From positions 1 through 32,132 of the forward strand of contig CAIQQH010000042.1 in the NCBI GenBank assembly GCA_903873915.1: 32,132 bases of DNA. Reading direction: 5' to 3'. The position numbers and the translations under genes are program-made. The stretch is from an uncultured Flavobacteriia bacterium (GTDB lineage Bacteria > Bacteroidota > Bacteroidia > Flavobacteriales_D > Crocinitomicaceae). Shown in pieces: positions 7,932 through 16,284 of this stretch. Numbering within the stretch: position 1 is the stretch's first letter; the number at the start of each line of letters is the position of its first letter. Under the pieces are notes generated by a model, which worked only from the letters and a program-made list of their open reading frames with translations, was not told the DNA's origin and made no database searches.

Positions 7932-9932
7932 TTATTTCATTCTCTCTTTCAATTTTTCGTACAATTCTTTCGTGTGGGCTTGATTTGGATTGGCTTTTAG
8001 AATTTTTTCATAAAGCAGCATTGCCTCATTTTCCTTGCCCAACATTTCGAGCAACATACCCAAATTGGATTGTGCATTCAAATCAGATGGATTTCCTTTG
8101 CAATACGCCTTCATCAGGTCGAGACTCAAGTCCAATTTACCCTCCTTGAAAAATTGTTCGGAGATGAGCATAAGGTACGCGGCATCCTTAGGGAATTTTT
8201 TGGCCATCACTCGGGCTGGAGCGAGAATTTCGTTGGCTCGTCCACGTTGAATCAAGTAGTGAATTTCGCGTTTTAACTCCTCTGCGGATGGTTTTTTTAT
8301 TTTACGAACCGTTTGGATCATGTCATCGATCAATGCATTTTTATCCTTCGGGTCATCTGTCATCTGTATCAATTGATCCAAGACAGCGAACTGATTTTGA
8401 AACAAGGTTGGTTTGCTCAGTTTCAAGCTAAAAATAGCATGGTCTAAAGATTCCTTCCCTTTAAGATAGTAGACCAAGGAGTCTTGTTTTGTCGAACTAA
8501 TTTTTGCCAATTCCGCGTAAACAAATCCTAAATTTTCATAGATATTTACATATGGTGAGTAAATCTCCCGTGCGGCTTGCAATTCGCTGACGGCGGAAGA
8601 ATAATAGCTTTGTTTCTCTTGTGCGGATGTGGATGCGTTCCCTAACTGAATGTAGGCTGTCCCCAGATTAAATCGCGTTTTCACGCTATTGGGGCAAGTC
8701 TTTACCCCTGCGGTGTAAATTGAAATGTTGTCTTTCCAATCCATATTTCTCGCTATGGTTCGAACAGCTAGAACAAGTGCTATTCCACTGAAAAGAAAAA
8801 CATGATTCCGACCTTTCAAAAATGGAATTCGTTCCGCAAGCAAAATGACCATCATGATGATGCCTAAAAGTGGAATGAACATAAATCGTTCACCCAAAGG
8901 ACAGTTGATCAGAAAGAAAAAATTTGAGGTTAAAATAAAGGTGGAGATGAAAATAACACCCGCAAAACCAAAAATCGAGCGTTTGAACAATCCAATTGCC
9001 GAGAGAGTTACTAGTCCAAGAGCCAAAGTCAAACCGATAATAGCTGCTGGATTGGCAAATGAAACAGGTTGAAATACAGCAATGGAGTAATCCCAACTCA
9101 AGGATATTGGCGCAAAAATCAATTGAATGTATTTGGCAAAAATAGAGAAATTGGTGCTTAATTGTTCTGAAAACGAAGACGACAAGGCCAAAGAGTTTGC
9201 GACAGGATCAATCGGATCGCTGATGAGCACGTCAGAAAGCACAGCAGAGCGAATGAGGAAATACACCAAGAAAGGAATGCTGAATAAATAGGAGTTTTTC
9301 ACCACAGCCATAAATCCATCATAGCGTTTGAAATAATATGTTGCGGGAAATAGAACAACTCCCATCACTGCAGTTTCTTTGGAGAGTGTCGCTAAGAAAA
9401 AAACAAAAAGCGACATCCATACATCGCGCTTTCTTCCGGTATCGATGCTTCGTGCAAACAAGTTCAGCGACAAAAACAGAAACATGGCACACATCAATTC
9501 ATCTCGACTTTTCACATTTGCAACAACTTCCGTGTGCAAGGGGTGCACTGCGAACAAGAGTGTTACAAGCGCGACTAATGTCAAACGATCCTCGCCCAAC
9601 AAACGCACTAAATAACGGAACAAGACGAGGATGGTCAAGGCATACAAGAGCACTTGAATGAAATGTGACGCACTTGAGTTGGCATCGAACATGCTTTTCT
9701 CGATGGCAAATGTGGTCAAGGTCAACGGCCGGTAAGACTCATCCTCGCGGCCATTGTAGCCAAACATGTAACTGTGGCTAAAGATATCTGGGATGGCGCT
9801 AACACCTTGTTGTGTTAACTTATTTGACGTCACAACAATCAAATCATCAATCGTGTATTCATGTTTTAAAGTGTTGACATACAGCAAGAATCCTAGCCCA
9901 CACCAAAACCACCATGTACTGATCCACTTCAT
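7932..9932 (-). CDS. TMTC-like multi-spanning membrane protein with TPR repeats, putative GT-C glycosyltransferase
   Basis: The 666-residue protein has about ten hydrophobic segments in residues 5-400, followed by a soluble C-terminal TPR region (about 405-666: NSVKTRFNLGTAYIQLG, NIYENLGFVYAELA, LNAQSNLGMLLEMLG). An acidic pair, D29-D30 (EYTIDDLIV), sits just after the first membrane helix, where GT-C enzymes keep their catalytic or metal-binding acid. The segment after it, SYRPLTLTTFAIE, and HPLHTEVVANVKSRDEL (from H130) closely resemble the TMTC family of membrane TPR proteins, whose animal members are O-mannosyltransferases. I infer a lipid-linked-sugar-dependent transferase acting on the periplasmic side, possibly on exported proteins; donor and acceptor are unknown. 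It lies 11 bases downstream of cdd and is probably co-transcribed with it, with no obvious functional link. Confidence 0.75.
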   Translation of the reverse strand: MKWISTWWFWCGLGFLLYVNTLKHEYTIDDLIVVTSNKLTQQGVSAIPDIFSHSYMFGYNGREDESYRPLTLTTFAIEKSMFDANSSASHFIQVLLYALTILVLFRYLVRLLGEDRLTLVALVTLLFAVHPLHTEVVANVKSRDELMCAMFLFLSLNLFARSIDTGRKRDVWMSLFVFFLATLSKETAVMGVVLFPATYYFKRYDGFMAVVKNSYLFSIPFLVYFLIRSAVLSDVLISDPIDPVANSLALSSSFSEQLSTNFSIFAKYIQLIFAPISLSWDYSIAVFQPVSFANPAAIIGLTLALGLVTLSAIGLFKRSIFGFAGVIFISTFILTSNFFFLINCPLGERFMFIPLLGIIMMVILLAERIPFLKGRNHVFLFSGIALVLAVRTIARNMDWKDNISIYTAGVKTCPNSVKTRFNLGTAYIQLGNASTSAQEKQSYYSSAVSELQAAREIYSPYVNIYENLGFVYAELAKISSTKQDSLVYYLKGKESLDHAIFSLKLSKPTLFQNQFAVLDQLIQMTDDPKDKNALIDDMIQTVRKIKKPSAEELKREIHYLIQRGRANEILAPARVMAKKFPKDAAYLMLISEQFFKEGKLDLSLDLMKAYCKGNPSDLNAQSNLGMLLEMLGKENEAMLLYEKILKANPNQAHTKELYEKLKERMK

Positions 9933-9943
9933 TATTTCACTCT

Positions 9944-10414
9944 TTACATTGAACCAAAAGAGAAAGGCAATAAGTCCTTTGCCGAATTAAAAATCATTGT
10001 TCGGTTATTTTGCGAAACGATGATGATCCGGTAAGGTACATCTTGACGCAACTCCGTTTCAAGCATCACCTGTCGGCATCCACCACACGGCGAAAGAATC
10101 TGATCGACTGGCAGTAAATCCCCCTTCGCCACAATGGCCAAGGTGCGTACTTTTGTGTCTGGAAAATTCGCCCCAACCCAAAAAAGCGCGACCCTTTCAG
10201 CGCACAATCCTGATGGATAGGCAATATTCTCTTGGTTGTTTCCCTCCACGATTTCACCATTCTCGAGCAGCACCGAAGCACCAACGTGAAACTTGCTGTA
10301 AGGCGCATAGGCCTTGCTGCATGCGTTAAAAGCCCGTTCCACGAGTTGAAGATCCTCTTCCCCCAATTCCGTAAACGAATTGAGCATGGTATATTGAAAA
10401 CTGAATTCTTTCAT
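9944..10414 (-). CDS. cdd: Cytidine deaminase
   Basis: The enzyme hydrolyses cytidine and deoxycytidine to uridine and deoxyuridine in pyrimidine salvage. The zinc site is complete: L-C71-A-E73 (catalytic Glu) and P-C110-GG-C113-RQ. Substrate-binding features YSKFHVGA and GNNQENIAYPSG are also present. At 156 residues it matches the single-domain tetrameric class, with a slightly extended N-terminus. I chose ATG 10414 (MKEFSFQY). ATG 10417 (one extra Met) is equally possible on sequence, and a TTG at 10423 is unlikely because the promoter element lies at 10421-10428. The predicted transcription start coincides almost exactly with the start codon, so the mRNA may be leaderless. The gene is divergent from mtaB. 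Confidence 0.93.
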   Translation of the reverse strand: MKEFSFQYTMLNSFTELGEEDLQLVERAFNACSKAYAPYSKFHVGASVLLENGEIVEGNNQENIAYPSGLCAERVALFWVGANFPDTKVRTLAIVAKGDLLPVDQILSPCGGCRQVMLETELRQDVPYRIIIVSQNNRTMIFNSAKDLLPFSFGSM

Positions 10415-10420
10415 CATACA

Positions 10421-10428
10421 CAAAAATA
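10421..10428 (-). promoter_or_regulatory. Promoter -7 element (TATTTTTG) for cdd, abutting the start codon
   Basis: Minus-strand TATTTTTG is an exact TAnnTTTG match. Only 6 bases separate it from ATG 10414 (3 from ATG 10417), so there is essentially no room for a leader. No clear -33 box is seen. Confidence 0.6.
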
Positions 10429-10480
10429 GTTTTTTATCCCTTGAATTGACCTTTCATTTCGAGATGCGCTCGAATCTACT

Positions 10481-10488
10481 TACATTTG
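10481..10488 (+). promoter_or_regulatory. Promoter -7 element (TACATTTG) for mtaB, 6 bases before ATG
   Basis: Exact TAnnTTTG, with a near-match -33 box (ATTTC ending at 10460, 20 bases upstream). The ATG at 10495 follows after 6 bases, so the predicted transcript begins at or within a few bases of the start codon. Confidence 0.6.
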
Positions 10489-10494
10489 CAGTGC

Positions 10495-11802
10495 ATGAAT
10501 CAGTACAAAAAAGTCGCGTTTTATACCTTAGGGTGCAAGCTGAATTTTTCGGAGACCTCCACCATTTCCCGTCTTTTCGACGATGCAGGATTTGCGAAAG
10601 TTGACTTTGAAGAAACACCTGACATCTACATCATTAACACCTGCTCGGTAACTGAAAATGCAGATAAAAAGTGTCGCCAATTGGTAAAACGCGCAATGAA
10701 AATCAATCCAGAGGCCTTTGTTGCCATCATTGGATGCTATGCGCAATTGAAACCTGAAGAAATTGGAAAAATTCCGGGTGTTGACATCGTTCTAGGTGCC
10801 AATGAGAAATTCAATTTGATCGAGCACATTGATGCCTTACAATCAAAGCAAGAAGTAGCAATGTTAAATTATACGTCAATCAAAGAAACAACGGAGTTCA
10901 TTCCTTCCTTTTCCTATGGCGATCGAACACGAAGTTTCCTGAAAGTTCAAGATGGCTGCGATTACTTTTGCACCTTTTGCACTATACCTTTAGCGCGCGG
11001 AAAAAGCCGAAATGCGAACATTGCTGAAACGATTCTCGAGGCTGAAAAAATAGCAAAAACCGACATCAAAGAAGTGGTACTCACAGGCGTGAACATTGGT
11101 GATTTTGGTCAAGGAGGCGATGAGAATTTCTTTCAACTCGTTCAAGCCTTGGACCAAGTAGAAGGAATTGATCGCTTCCGCATCTCCTCCATCGAACCCA
11201 ATTTGTTGAGCAATGAGATCATTTCGTTCTGTTTGACTTCTGCACAACGATTTGTTCCCCATTTTCACGTGCCATTGCAATCTGGAAATGACCGTTTGTT
11301 GAAAGCCATGCGCAGAAAATATGAGCGTTCACTTTATGCAGAACGTGTGAATAGTATCAAATCACTCCGTCCTGATGCCTGTATTGGTGTGGACGTCATC
11401 GTTGGATTTCCAGGAGAAACGGACGAGGAATTTATGGACACCATTGATTTTTTGAAAGATTTGGACATCTCCTACCTTCATGTTTTCACCTACTCCGAGC
11501 GTGCGAATACCACAGCGGTGAAATTAGGCAGTCCTGTCGCAATGGCTGTTCGTCGTGAGCGCAGTAAAATGCTTCACATCCTTTCCGACAAGAAAAAAAG
11601 AGGCTTTTACGAGCAGAATATTGGCACAGAACGTACCGTGCTGTTCGAACATGAGGAAGATGAAGGTGTGATGTATGGATTTACCGAAAACTATGTCAAA
11701 GTAAAATACCCTTACGCTGCCGATATGGCCAATTCATTCCACAAGGTGAAATTGACAGAGATTGATCGTGATGGCATTATGAAATGTACATTGCTGAAAT
11801 GA
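10495..11802 (+). CDS. mtaB: tRNA t6A37 methylthiotransferase (MiaB-like radical SAM enzyme)
   Basis: The enzyme adds a methylthio group to N6-threonylcarbamoyladenosine at position 37 of tRNAs reading ANN codons. Of 435 residues, the N-terminal UPF0004 domain carries its three cluster cysteines (C14 in TLGCKLN, C50 in INTCSVT, and the Cys of IIGCYAQ). The radical-SAM domain has C155-x3-C159-x2-C162 (DGCDYFCTFC), with LTGVNIGDFG, HVPLQSGNDRLL and GVDVIVGFPGET, and the C-terminus is TRAM-like. GCKLN rather than GCQMN at the first cluster favours MtaB over MiaB or RimO. The frame is open from TTG 10486, but ATG 10495 fits the promoter and family. The gene converges with mnmD: the two stop codons are one base apart. 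Confidence 0.93.
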   Translation: MNQYKKVAFYTLGCKLNFSETSTISRLFDDAGFAKVDFEETPDIYIINTCSVTENADKKCRQLVKRAMKINPEAFVAIIGCYAQLKPEEIGKIPGVDIVLGANEKFNLIEHIDALQSKQEVAMLNYTSIKETTEFIPSFSYGDRTRSFLKVQDGCDYFCTFCTIPLARGKSRNANIAETILEAEKIAKTDIKEVVLTGVNIGDFGQGGDENFFQLVQALDQVEGIDRFRISSIEPNLLSNEIISFCLTSAQRFVPHFHVPLQSGNDRLLKAMRRKYERSLYAERVNSIKSLRPDACIGVDVIVGFPGETDEEFMDTIDFLKDLDISYLHVFTYSERANTTAVKLGSPVAMAVRRERSKMLHILSDKKKRGFYEQNIGTERTVLFEHEEDEGVMYGFTENYVKVKYPYAADMANSFHKVKLTEIDRDGIMKCTLLK

Positions 11803-11803
11803 C

Positions 11804-12469
11804 TTAACCTTTCCAAGCTCTCGTCATCTCTCGTTTTCCCGGAGGTCCAGGCAATGATTCCACTGTGAATCCCAATGATTTTAAGTCTCGTTTTAACTGA
11901 CCTTTGGCGCAGTAGGTAACGAACAATCCACCTGGAACAAGCAAATCTGCCATTTTCTCAAGGACATTTAAATTCCACATGTCGGCTTGAGCGCTAGGAC
12001 CAAAAGCATCATAATAAACGAGATCAATGGATCTTGTTTTGGGCAAATAATCTTCAATTTTTTGTTGAATCTTTTCGAGCGTAAAAAAAGGTGAAATGTG
12101 CTGTTCACTCCCCCATTCAGCCAAATGCAAAGCTGGAAATACAGCTTCAACATCTGCAGTCACAAACTTTTCATAGTTCATCGAAAGCGCCATGTCAACA
12201 GAAACAGGAAATGCTTCAATTCCGGTATAATGAATGTGCTTTTTAAGATGAATTGCTTCTTGGGCACTGAGCAAGGCATTCAATCCAGTCCCAAAGCCCA
12301 TTTCAAAAATTCGGATGGTGTTTTTTTTAAGTATTGCCCGAAGTCCATGTTCAATAAATACATGATTGGCTTCCTGTAAAGCACCGTACGACGAATGGTA
12401 GTTTTCATCCATTTCGGGGATCCGAATCGACCTCGAACCGTCGGCTGTGGTTATGATTTCTCGCTTCAC
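11804..12469 (-). CDS. mnmD: tRNA 5-methylaminomethyl-2-thiouridine methyltransferase MnmD (MnmC N-domain homologue)
   Basis: A 221-residue SAM-dependent methyltransferase that completes mnm5(s2)U at the tRNA wobble position. It corresponds to the methyltransferase half of E. coli MnmC, without the FAD oxidase half. Visible features are an N-terminal TADGSRSIRIPEMDENYHS, the SAM motif EMGFGTGLNALL, the IEAFPVS acidic loop, YYDAFGPSAQADMW (catalytic region) and TYCAKGQLKRDL near the C-terminus. The start is GTG at 12469: the first in-frame ATG (residue 20) would cut off the conserved TADGS strand. A TATCTTTA element with an upstream TTTG lies only 4 bases before this GTG. It stands alone, divergent from dnaB. 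Confidence 0.9.
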   Translation of the reverse strand: MKREIITTADGSRSIRIPEMDENYHSSYGALQEANHVFIEHGLRAILKKNTIRIFEMGFGTGLNALLSAQEAIHLKKHIHYTGIEAFPVSVDMALSMNYEKFVTADVEAVFPALHLAEWGSEQHISPFFTLEKIQQKIEDYLPKTRSIDLVYYDAFGPSAQADMWNLNVLEKMADLLVPGGLFVTYCAKGQLKRDLKSLGFTVESLPGPPGKREMTRAWKG

Positions 12470-12473
12470 CCGT

Positions 12474-12481
12474 TAAAGATA
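12474..12481 (-). promoter_or_regulatory. Near-consensus promoter -7 element (TATCTTTA) for mnmD
   Basis: The minus strand reads TATCTTTA, one base off TAnnTTTG, with TTTG at 12507-12504 placed 22 bases upstream as a -33 box. The GTG start follows after 4 bases, so the transcript is probably leaderless or nearly so. Confidence 0.5.
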
Positions 12482-12493
12482 CATAGGGATTTC

Positions 12494-12503
12494 AACAATT
12501 GTT
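12494..12503. promoter_or_regulatory. 10-bp palindrome AACAATTGTT in the mnmD promoter
   Basis: A perfect 10-base palindrome lies just downstream of the mnmD -33 TTTG and on the far side of the dnaB promoter. It may be an operator or chance in AT-rich DNA. It is not the same sequence as the palindrome upstream of the adhesin. Confidence 0.2.
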
Positions 12504-12569
12504 CAAAACCCCTCTGAATATCTTTTCGCAAAGTTTTCATGGGAGAATAAAAAGAGCCCTTCGATTACG

Positions 12570-12577
12570 TATCTTTG
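12570..12577 (+). promoter_or_regulatory. Promoter -7 element (TATCTTTG) for dnaB
   Basis: Exact TAnnTTTG, ending 5 bases before ATG 12583 and 17 bases before the second in-frame ATG (12595). It overlaps the longer open frame that begins at 12499, which argues that the longer frame is not translated from its first codon. No clear -33 box. Confidence 0.6.
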
Positions 12578-12582
12578 CTTTT

Positions 12583-14151
12583 ATGGACAACAATATGAGT
12601 GACAACACCAAGCGATCTGTAACGCGCGCCAAAAATCCATCTGGATTATTGAATGATTTAGGAAAGATTCCACCTCAGGCCTTAGACTTGGAGCAAGCTG
12701 TCTTGGGAGCGATGATGCTCGAGAAAAATGCTGTTACGGATACCATCGATACATTAAAACCGCAGAGTTTTTACGACCCGAAGCATCAGTACATCTACAA
12801 TGCGATTCGTGAGTTATTTGGTTCGTCCAGTCCAATTGACTTATTGACAGTCATCAATCAATTGAAGAAAAGTGGTGAGCTTGAAGCCGCTGGAGGCGCT
12901 GCGTACATCTCTCAGTTGACTTCTCGTGTAGCTTCGACCGCTCACGCAGAATACCATGCCCGTGTCATTTCTGAAAAGCACATCAAACGCGAATTGATTC
13001 GCATGAGCAGTGAAATCATCCGCGATGCCTTTGATGATACGAACGATGTATTTGATGTGTTAAATAAAGCCGAATCACAATTGTTCCAAATTGCAGAAAA
13101 TAACATGGGAAAACATGTGGATTTGATGCAAAATGTTGTTCGACAAGCCATTGAAGAAATTGAAAAAGCCTCACAAAATTCCGATGGTATCTCCGGGATT
13201 CCTTCTGGATTTACCGACTTGGATAAATTGACTTCTGGATGGCAACGTTCCGATATGATCGTGATTGCCGCACGTCCAGCGATGGGAAAAACAGCCTTTG
13301 TCCTTTCCATGGCGCGCAACACAGCGGTTGACCACGGTCGTGGCGTGGCGATTTTCTCTCTAGAAATGTCTTCGGTGCAGTTGGTAAAACGACTCATTGC
13401 CAGCGAAGCACGCATCAGTGCTGAGAAATTGAGAAGGGGAGATTTGCGTGACCATGAATTCCAACAGCTGCACTCGCGCATCAGCAAACTGGCAACAGCT
13501 CCAATTTACATCGATGACACACCAGGGATCAGTATTTTCGACTTGCGCGCAAAATGTCGCCGCTTGAAAATGCAACACAACATTGACTTGGTGATCATCG
13601 ATTACTTGCAGTTGATGACCGCAGGTGGCGCAAAAGGCGCAGGTAACCGTGAACAGGAAATCTCAGCCATCTCTCGTTCGATCAAAGAAATTGCAAAGGA
13701 ACTCAATATACCAATCATTGCTTTATCGCAGTTGAGTCGTTCAGTAGAAACTCGTGGAGGTGATAAACGTCCAGTACTTTCTGACTTGCGTGAATCAGGA
13801 GCGATTGAGCAAGATGCAGATATCGTTTCTTTCATTTATCGCCCAGAATATTACGGGTTGACACAAGACGAGGATGGAAATTCCAACCAAGGAATTGGCG
13901 AAATCATTGTGGCGAAGCACAGAAATGGGGCCTTGGACAAGGTTCGACTCCGCTTCATCGGGGAATATGCGCGTTTCGACAACATCGAATCGTACAACGA
14001 AGATGCGAATGTACCTGCTCATACCAACATGGGAGCAAATACAGAATTCGACGATCCTGCACCCGCAAGCTATACGGTACCTAGTAAAATGAACACCATC
14101 AACGAAGATTTTCAGAGTTTTGATCGCGAGAACGACGACACTCCATTCTAA
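12583..14151 (+). CDS. dnaB: Replicative DNA helicase DnaB
   Basis: The hexameric helicase that unwinds the replication fork and interacts with primase. It is 522 residues from ATG 12583. The N-terminal all-helical domain (about 25-130, PPQALDLEQAVLGAMM) is followed by a linker and a RecA-like C-terminal domain. That domain has Walker A ARPAMGKTAF (about 230-238), FSLEMS, Walker B DLVIIDYLQLM (about 335) and LSQLSRSVETRGGDKRPVLSDLRESGAIEQDAD. No intein interrupts the motifs. The last about 50 residues are acidic and low-complexity. The frame extends back to 12499, but a TAnnTTTG element at 12570-12577 makes 12583 or 12595 the real start. An exported protein of unknown function follows 15 bases downstream, probably on the same mRNA. 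Confidence 0.96.
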   Translation: MDNNMSDNTKRSVTRAKNPSGLLNDLGKIPPQALDLEQAVLGAMMLEKNAVTDTIDTLKPQSFYDPKHQYIYNAIRELFGSSSPIDLLTVINQLKKSGELEAAGGAAYISQLTSRVASTAHAEYHARVISEKHIKRELIRMSSEIIRDAFDDTNDVFDVLNKAESQLFQIAENNMGKHVDLMQNVVRQAIEEIEKASQNSDGISGIPSGFTDLDKLTSGWQRSDMIVIAARPAMGKTAFVLSMARNTAVDHGRGVAIFSLEMSSVQLVKRLIASEARISAEKLRRGDLRDHEFQQLHSRISKLATAPIYIDDTPGISIFDLRAKCRRLKMQHNIDLVIIDYLQLMTAGGAKGAGNREQEISAISRSIKEIAKELNIPIIALSQLSRSVETRGGDKRPVLSDLRESGAIEQDADIVSFIYRPEYYGLTQDEDGNSNQGIGEIIVAKHRNGALDKVRLRFIGEYARFDNIESYNEDANVPAHTNMGANTEFDDPAPASYTVPSKMNTINEDFQSFDRENDDTPF

Positions 14152-14166
14152 AATTGTAATTCAGCA

Positions 14167-15432
14167 ATGCCTTATATACTCCATTTATTCTTTGCCTTTT
14201 TGTTCGTGTTTCATGCACGGTCCACGCAAATTATGATCCCCATGGATGATGGTCAAACTGACCATTTAAAGGCCTATGGTGTCGCATATTACTGCTTAGA
14301 AAACAACATTACCATTGAGTGGTTACTCAACTACCGCGGCGGATCATTTCTTCTGCCCCATCTTCGCACCTTGGAAGAAGAATTGGTGGCGCGCAACATT
14401 CGTTATGAAATATTGGCCGATGGACAGGTGAATCAAATTCGATCATTGATCGCCAATCCGGAAGAAAACATGGAAGTGGTTCAATTGGAAAAAGCGCCTA
14501 AAATTGCTGTTTATACGCCAAAAGGGAAACAACCGTGGGACGATGCCGTGACACTCGTATTGAATTATGCCGAGATTCCCTACGATGAAATCTACGACTC
14601 AGCCATTGTGATGGGCGTCCTTCCAAAGTACGATTGGTTGCACCTACATCACGAAGATTTTACCGGTCAATACGGAAAATTCTATTCCGCCTACCGCTCC
14701 TATCCGTGGTACAAAGAACAAGTTGCTCAAGCCGAAGCGGACGCAGAAATGCTGGGATTCAACAAAGTTTCAGAACTCAAGCGCGCCGTGGCGTCCAACA
14801 TCAAAAACTTTGTGGTTGGCGGAGGATTTCTCTTCACCATGTGCAGTGGGACCGACAGCTTCGACATCGCTTTGGCCGCAATGGAAACGGATGTGTGTGA
14901 ATCCATGTTTGACGGAGACCCTTCAGATCCGAGGGCACAGGACAAATTGAAGTACGAGAATGCTTTTGCCTTTGAAAATTTCAAATTGGAACGCGATCCA
15001 ATGGTGTATGAGTATTCCAACATCGACGGAACGGACATTCACCGCAGCTCACGCTTGACAGAAGCAACAGATAAGTTTACGCTCTTTGAATTTTCTGCTA
15101 AGTGGGACATCGTTCCGACCATGTTGACTCAATGCCATACGGATGTTATTGATGGATTTATGGGTCAAACGACTGATTTCAGAAAAGACCTTGTTAAGCC
15201 GAATGTCTTGGTCATGGGAGAAAACAAATCTATAGGCACTGCGCGTTACATTCACGGAGAACTTGGCCAAGGCACGTGGACCTTCTATGGCGGACACGAC
15301 CCTGAAGATTACGAGCACAAGGTGGGTGATCCACCAACAGATTTAAGTTTACATCCCAACTCCCCTGGGTATCGCTTGATCTTGAATAACATTCTTTTTC
15401 CTGCTGCGAAGAAAAAGAAGAGGAAGACATAG
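14167..15432 (+). CDS. Conserved Bacteroidota exported protein of unknown function, often labelled asparagine synthetase B
   Basis: The 421-residue protein has a hydrophobic N-terminal signal (residues 1-18). It contains no visible AsnB features: no N-terminal catalytic Cys2 glutaminase and no SGGxDS ATP loop. Recognisable blocks are LLNYRGGSFLLPH (about 55-68), KIAVYTPKGKQPWDDAVT, YDWLHLHHEDFTGQYGKFY, GGGFLFTMCSGTDSFDIALAA (C226), MFDGDPSDP, FMGQTTDF, and YGGHDPEDYEHKVGDPPT (H377) near the end; it ends KKKKRKT. The GGGF...MC...D and GGHDPE blocks suggest a class-I glutamine-amidotransferase/ThuA-like fold (inference only). From memory, closely similar proteins occur in many flavobacteria. 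It lies 15 bases after dnaB, so co-transcription is likely although the signal sequence places it outside the cytoplasm. Confidence 0.7.
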   Translation: MPYILHLFFAFLFVFHARSTQIMIPMDDGQTDHLKAYGVAYYCLENNITIEWLLNYRGGSFLLPHLRTLEEELVARNIRYEILADGQVNQIRSLIANPEENMEVVQLEKAPKIAVYTPKGKQPWDDAVTLVLNYAEIPYDEIYDSAIVMGVLPKYDWLHLHHEDFTGQYGKFYSAYRSYPWYKEQVAQAEADAEMLGFNKVSELKRAVASNIKNFVVGGGFLFTMCSGTDSFDIALAAMETDVCESMFDGDPSDPRAQDKLKYENAFAFENFKLERDPMVYEYSNIDGTDIHRSSRLTEATDKFTLFEFSAKWDIVPTMLTQCHTDVIDGFMGQTTDFRKDLVKPNVLVMGENKSIGTARYIHGELGQGTWTFYGGHDPEDYEHKVGDPPTDLSLHPNSPGYRLILNNILFPAAKKKKRKT

Positions 15433-15612
15433 GATTTCTATTGAGTTCTTGCACTCTGTACGAATAATGCTAACCGAAGATTGTTACTCTAAATTCAAAT
15501 TAGGATTAATTCAAATCATGTTTTAATTATTCAGCAGAGGCCGATGTTAAGAGAATGATAGCCCACTTTATATTCGTTTAAATTATCGGGCACAAACATC
15601 CATTCTTTATAA
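15433..15612. other. Intergenic, convergent gene ends, nothing recognised
   Basis: 180 AT-rich bases lie between two convergent genes. I see no open frame with coding character, no strong hairpin followed by a T-run, and no promoter element. Confidence 0.5.
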
Positions 15613-16284
15613 TTATCGCCTCACATGAAAAGCCAAACCGAATTGTGCTGTTAAGATTTCTGTCCAATTTCTACAAACAAGTCCTTTTGTTTGATTGATT
15701 ACCGCCTCATTATTTGGAGAAAACAAATAGGGCGTGTAGGCAAAAGAGAGAAATGGCGACAAATAACACTTGTTTTTCAATTGAAAAGAGTACCCCAATT
15801 TTAACTGCACCGCGCCCCCTATTCCAAATGATTTCGATAGGGTTTCATCATAAACAAAAGGTTCATCGTTTAACACTTTATACAAAAGACTTGACGTTGC
15901 CGAAACAATCAATTCGGAATAAAATCCTTTGCACTTTTCAGGGTTCTCGTAATGAAGAAGGTAGCCAAGATTAGCAACATGCAGATTGAGTTGATTGCTG
16001 AAATTTTTATTTTCTGCCCAACTCCTGAAATACGCATAGGAGAAGTTAATCCCGTGTTTAATATGCTTGTCGTTTCTGAAAATATAGGAAACAGAAGCGT
16101 TTAATCCATTCGTTAGAAGTGGCTGCTTCTCGGTCAAGATTGGACGTGTAAAATTATAGGTCTGAATCGCCTTATCCAACTGACTTGAATACAGATAGGC
16201 ATAGGATGCATTTACTTTGAATTCTTGAGCGGAGGTGTCCATGCATTTGAAAAGCAAGAAACCGAAGAGTAACATATTTCTCAT
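15613..16284 (-). CDS. Putative outer-membrane beta-barrel protein
   Basis: The 223-residue protein has a signal peptide (about residues 1-19, ending TSAQ). The mature part is made of alternating aromatic/polar strands typical of an 8- to 10-strand outer-membrane barrel (NASYAYLYSS, SVSYIFRND, HGINFSYAYFRSW, KLGYSFQLKN, LSPFLSFAYTPYLF), ending in FGLAFHVRR. I recognise no named family and there are no catalytic motifs. Its ATG overlaps the stop codon of the amine oxidase gene by 4 bases (ATGA), so translation is probably coupled and the two products may act together. The barrel assignment rests on strand pattern alone. Confidence 0.65.
   Translation of the reverse strand: MRNMLLFGFLLFKCMDTSAQEFKVNASYAYLYSSQLDKAIQTYNFTRPILTEKQPLLTNGLNASVSYIFRNDKHIKHGINFSYAYFRSWAENKNFSNQLNLHVANLGYLLHYENPEKCKGFYSELIVSATSSLLYKVLNDEPFVYDETLSKSFGIGGAVQLKLGYSFQLKNKCYLSPFLSFAYTPYLFSPNNEAVINQTKGLVCRNWTEILTAQFGLAFHVRR

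Noticed and set aside
12499-12582. N-terminal extension of DnaB from the first ATG of the open frame
   Set aside because: A TAnnTTTG promoter element lies inside it at 12570-12577 and the extension is basic and unlike DnaB N-termini.
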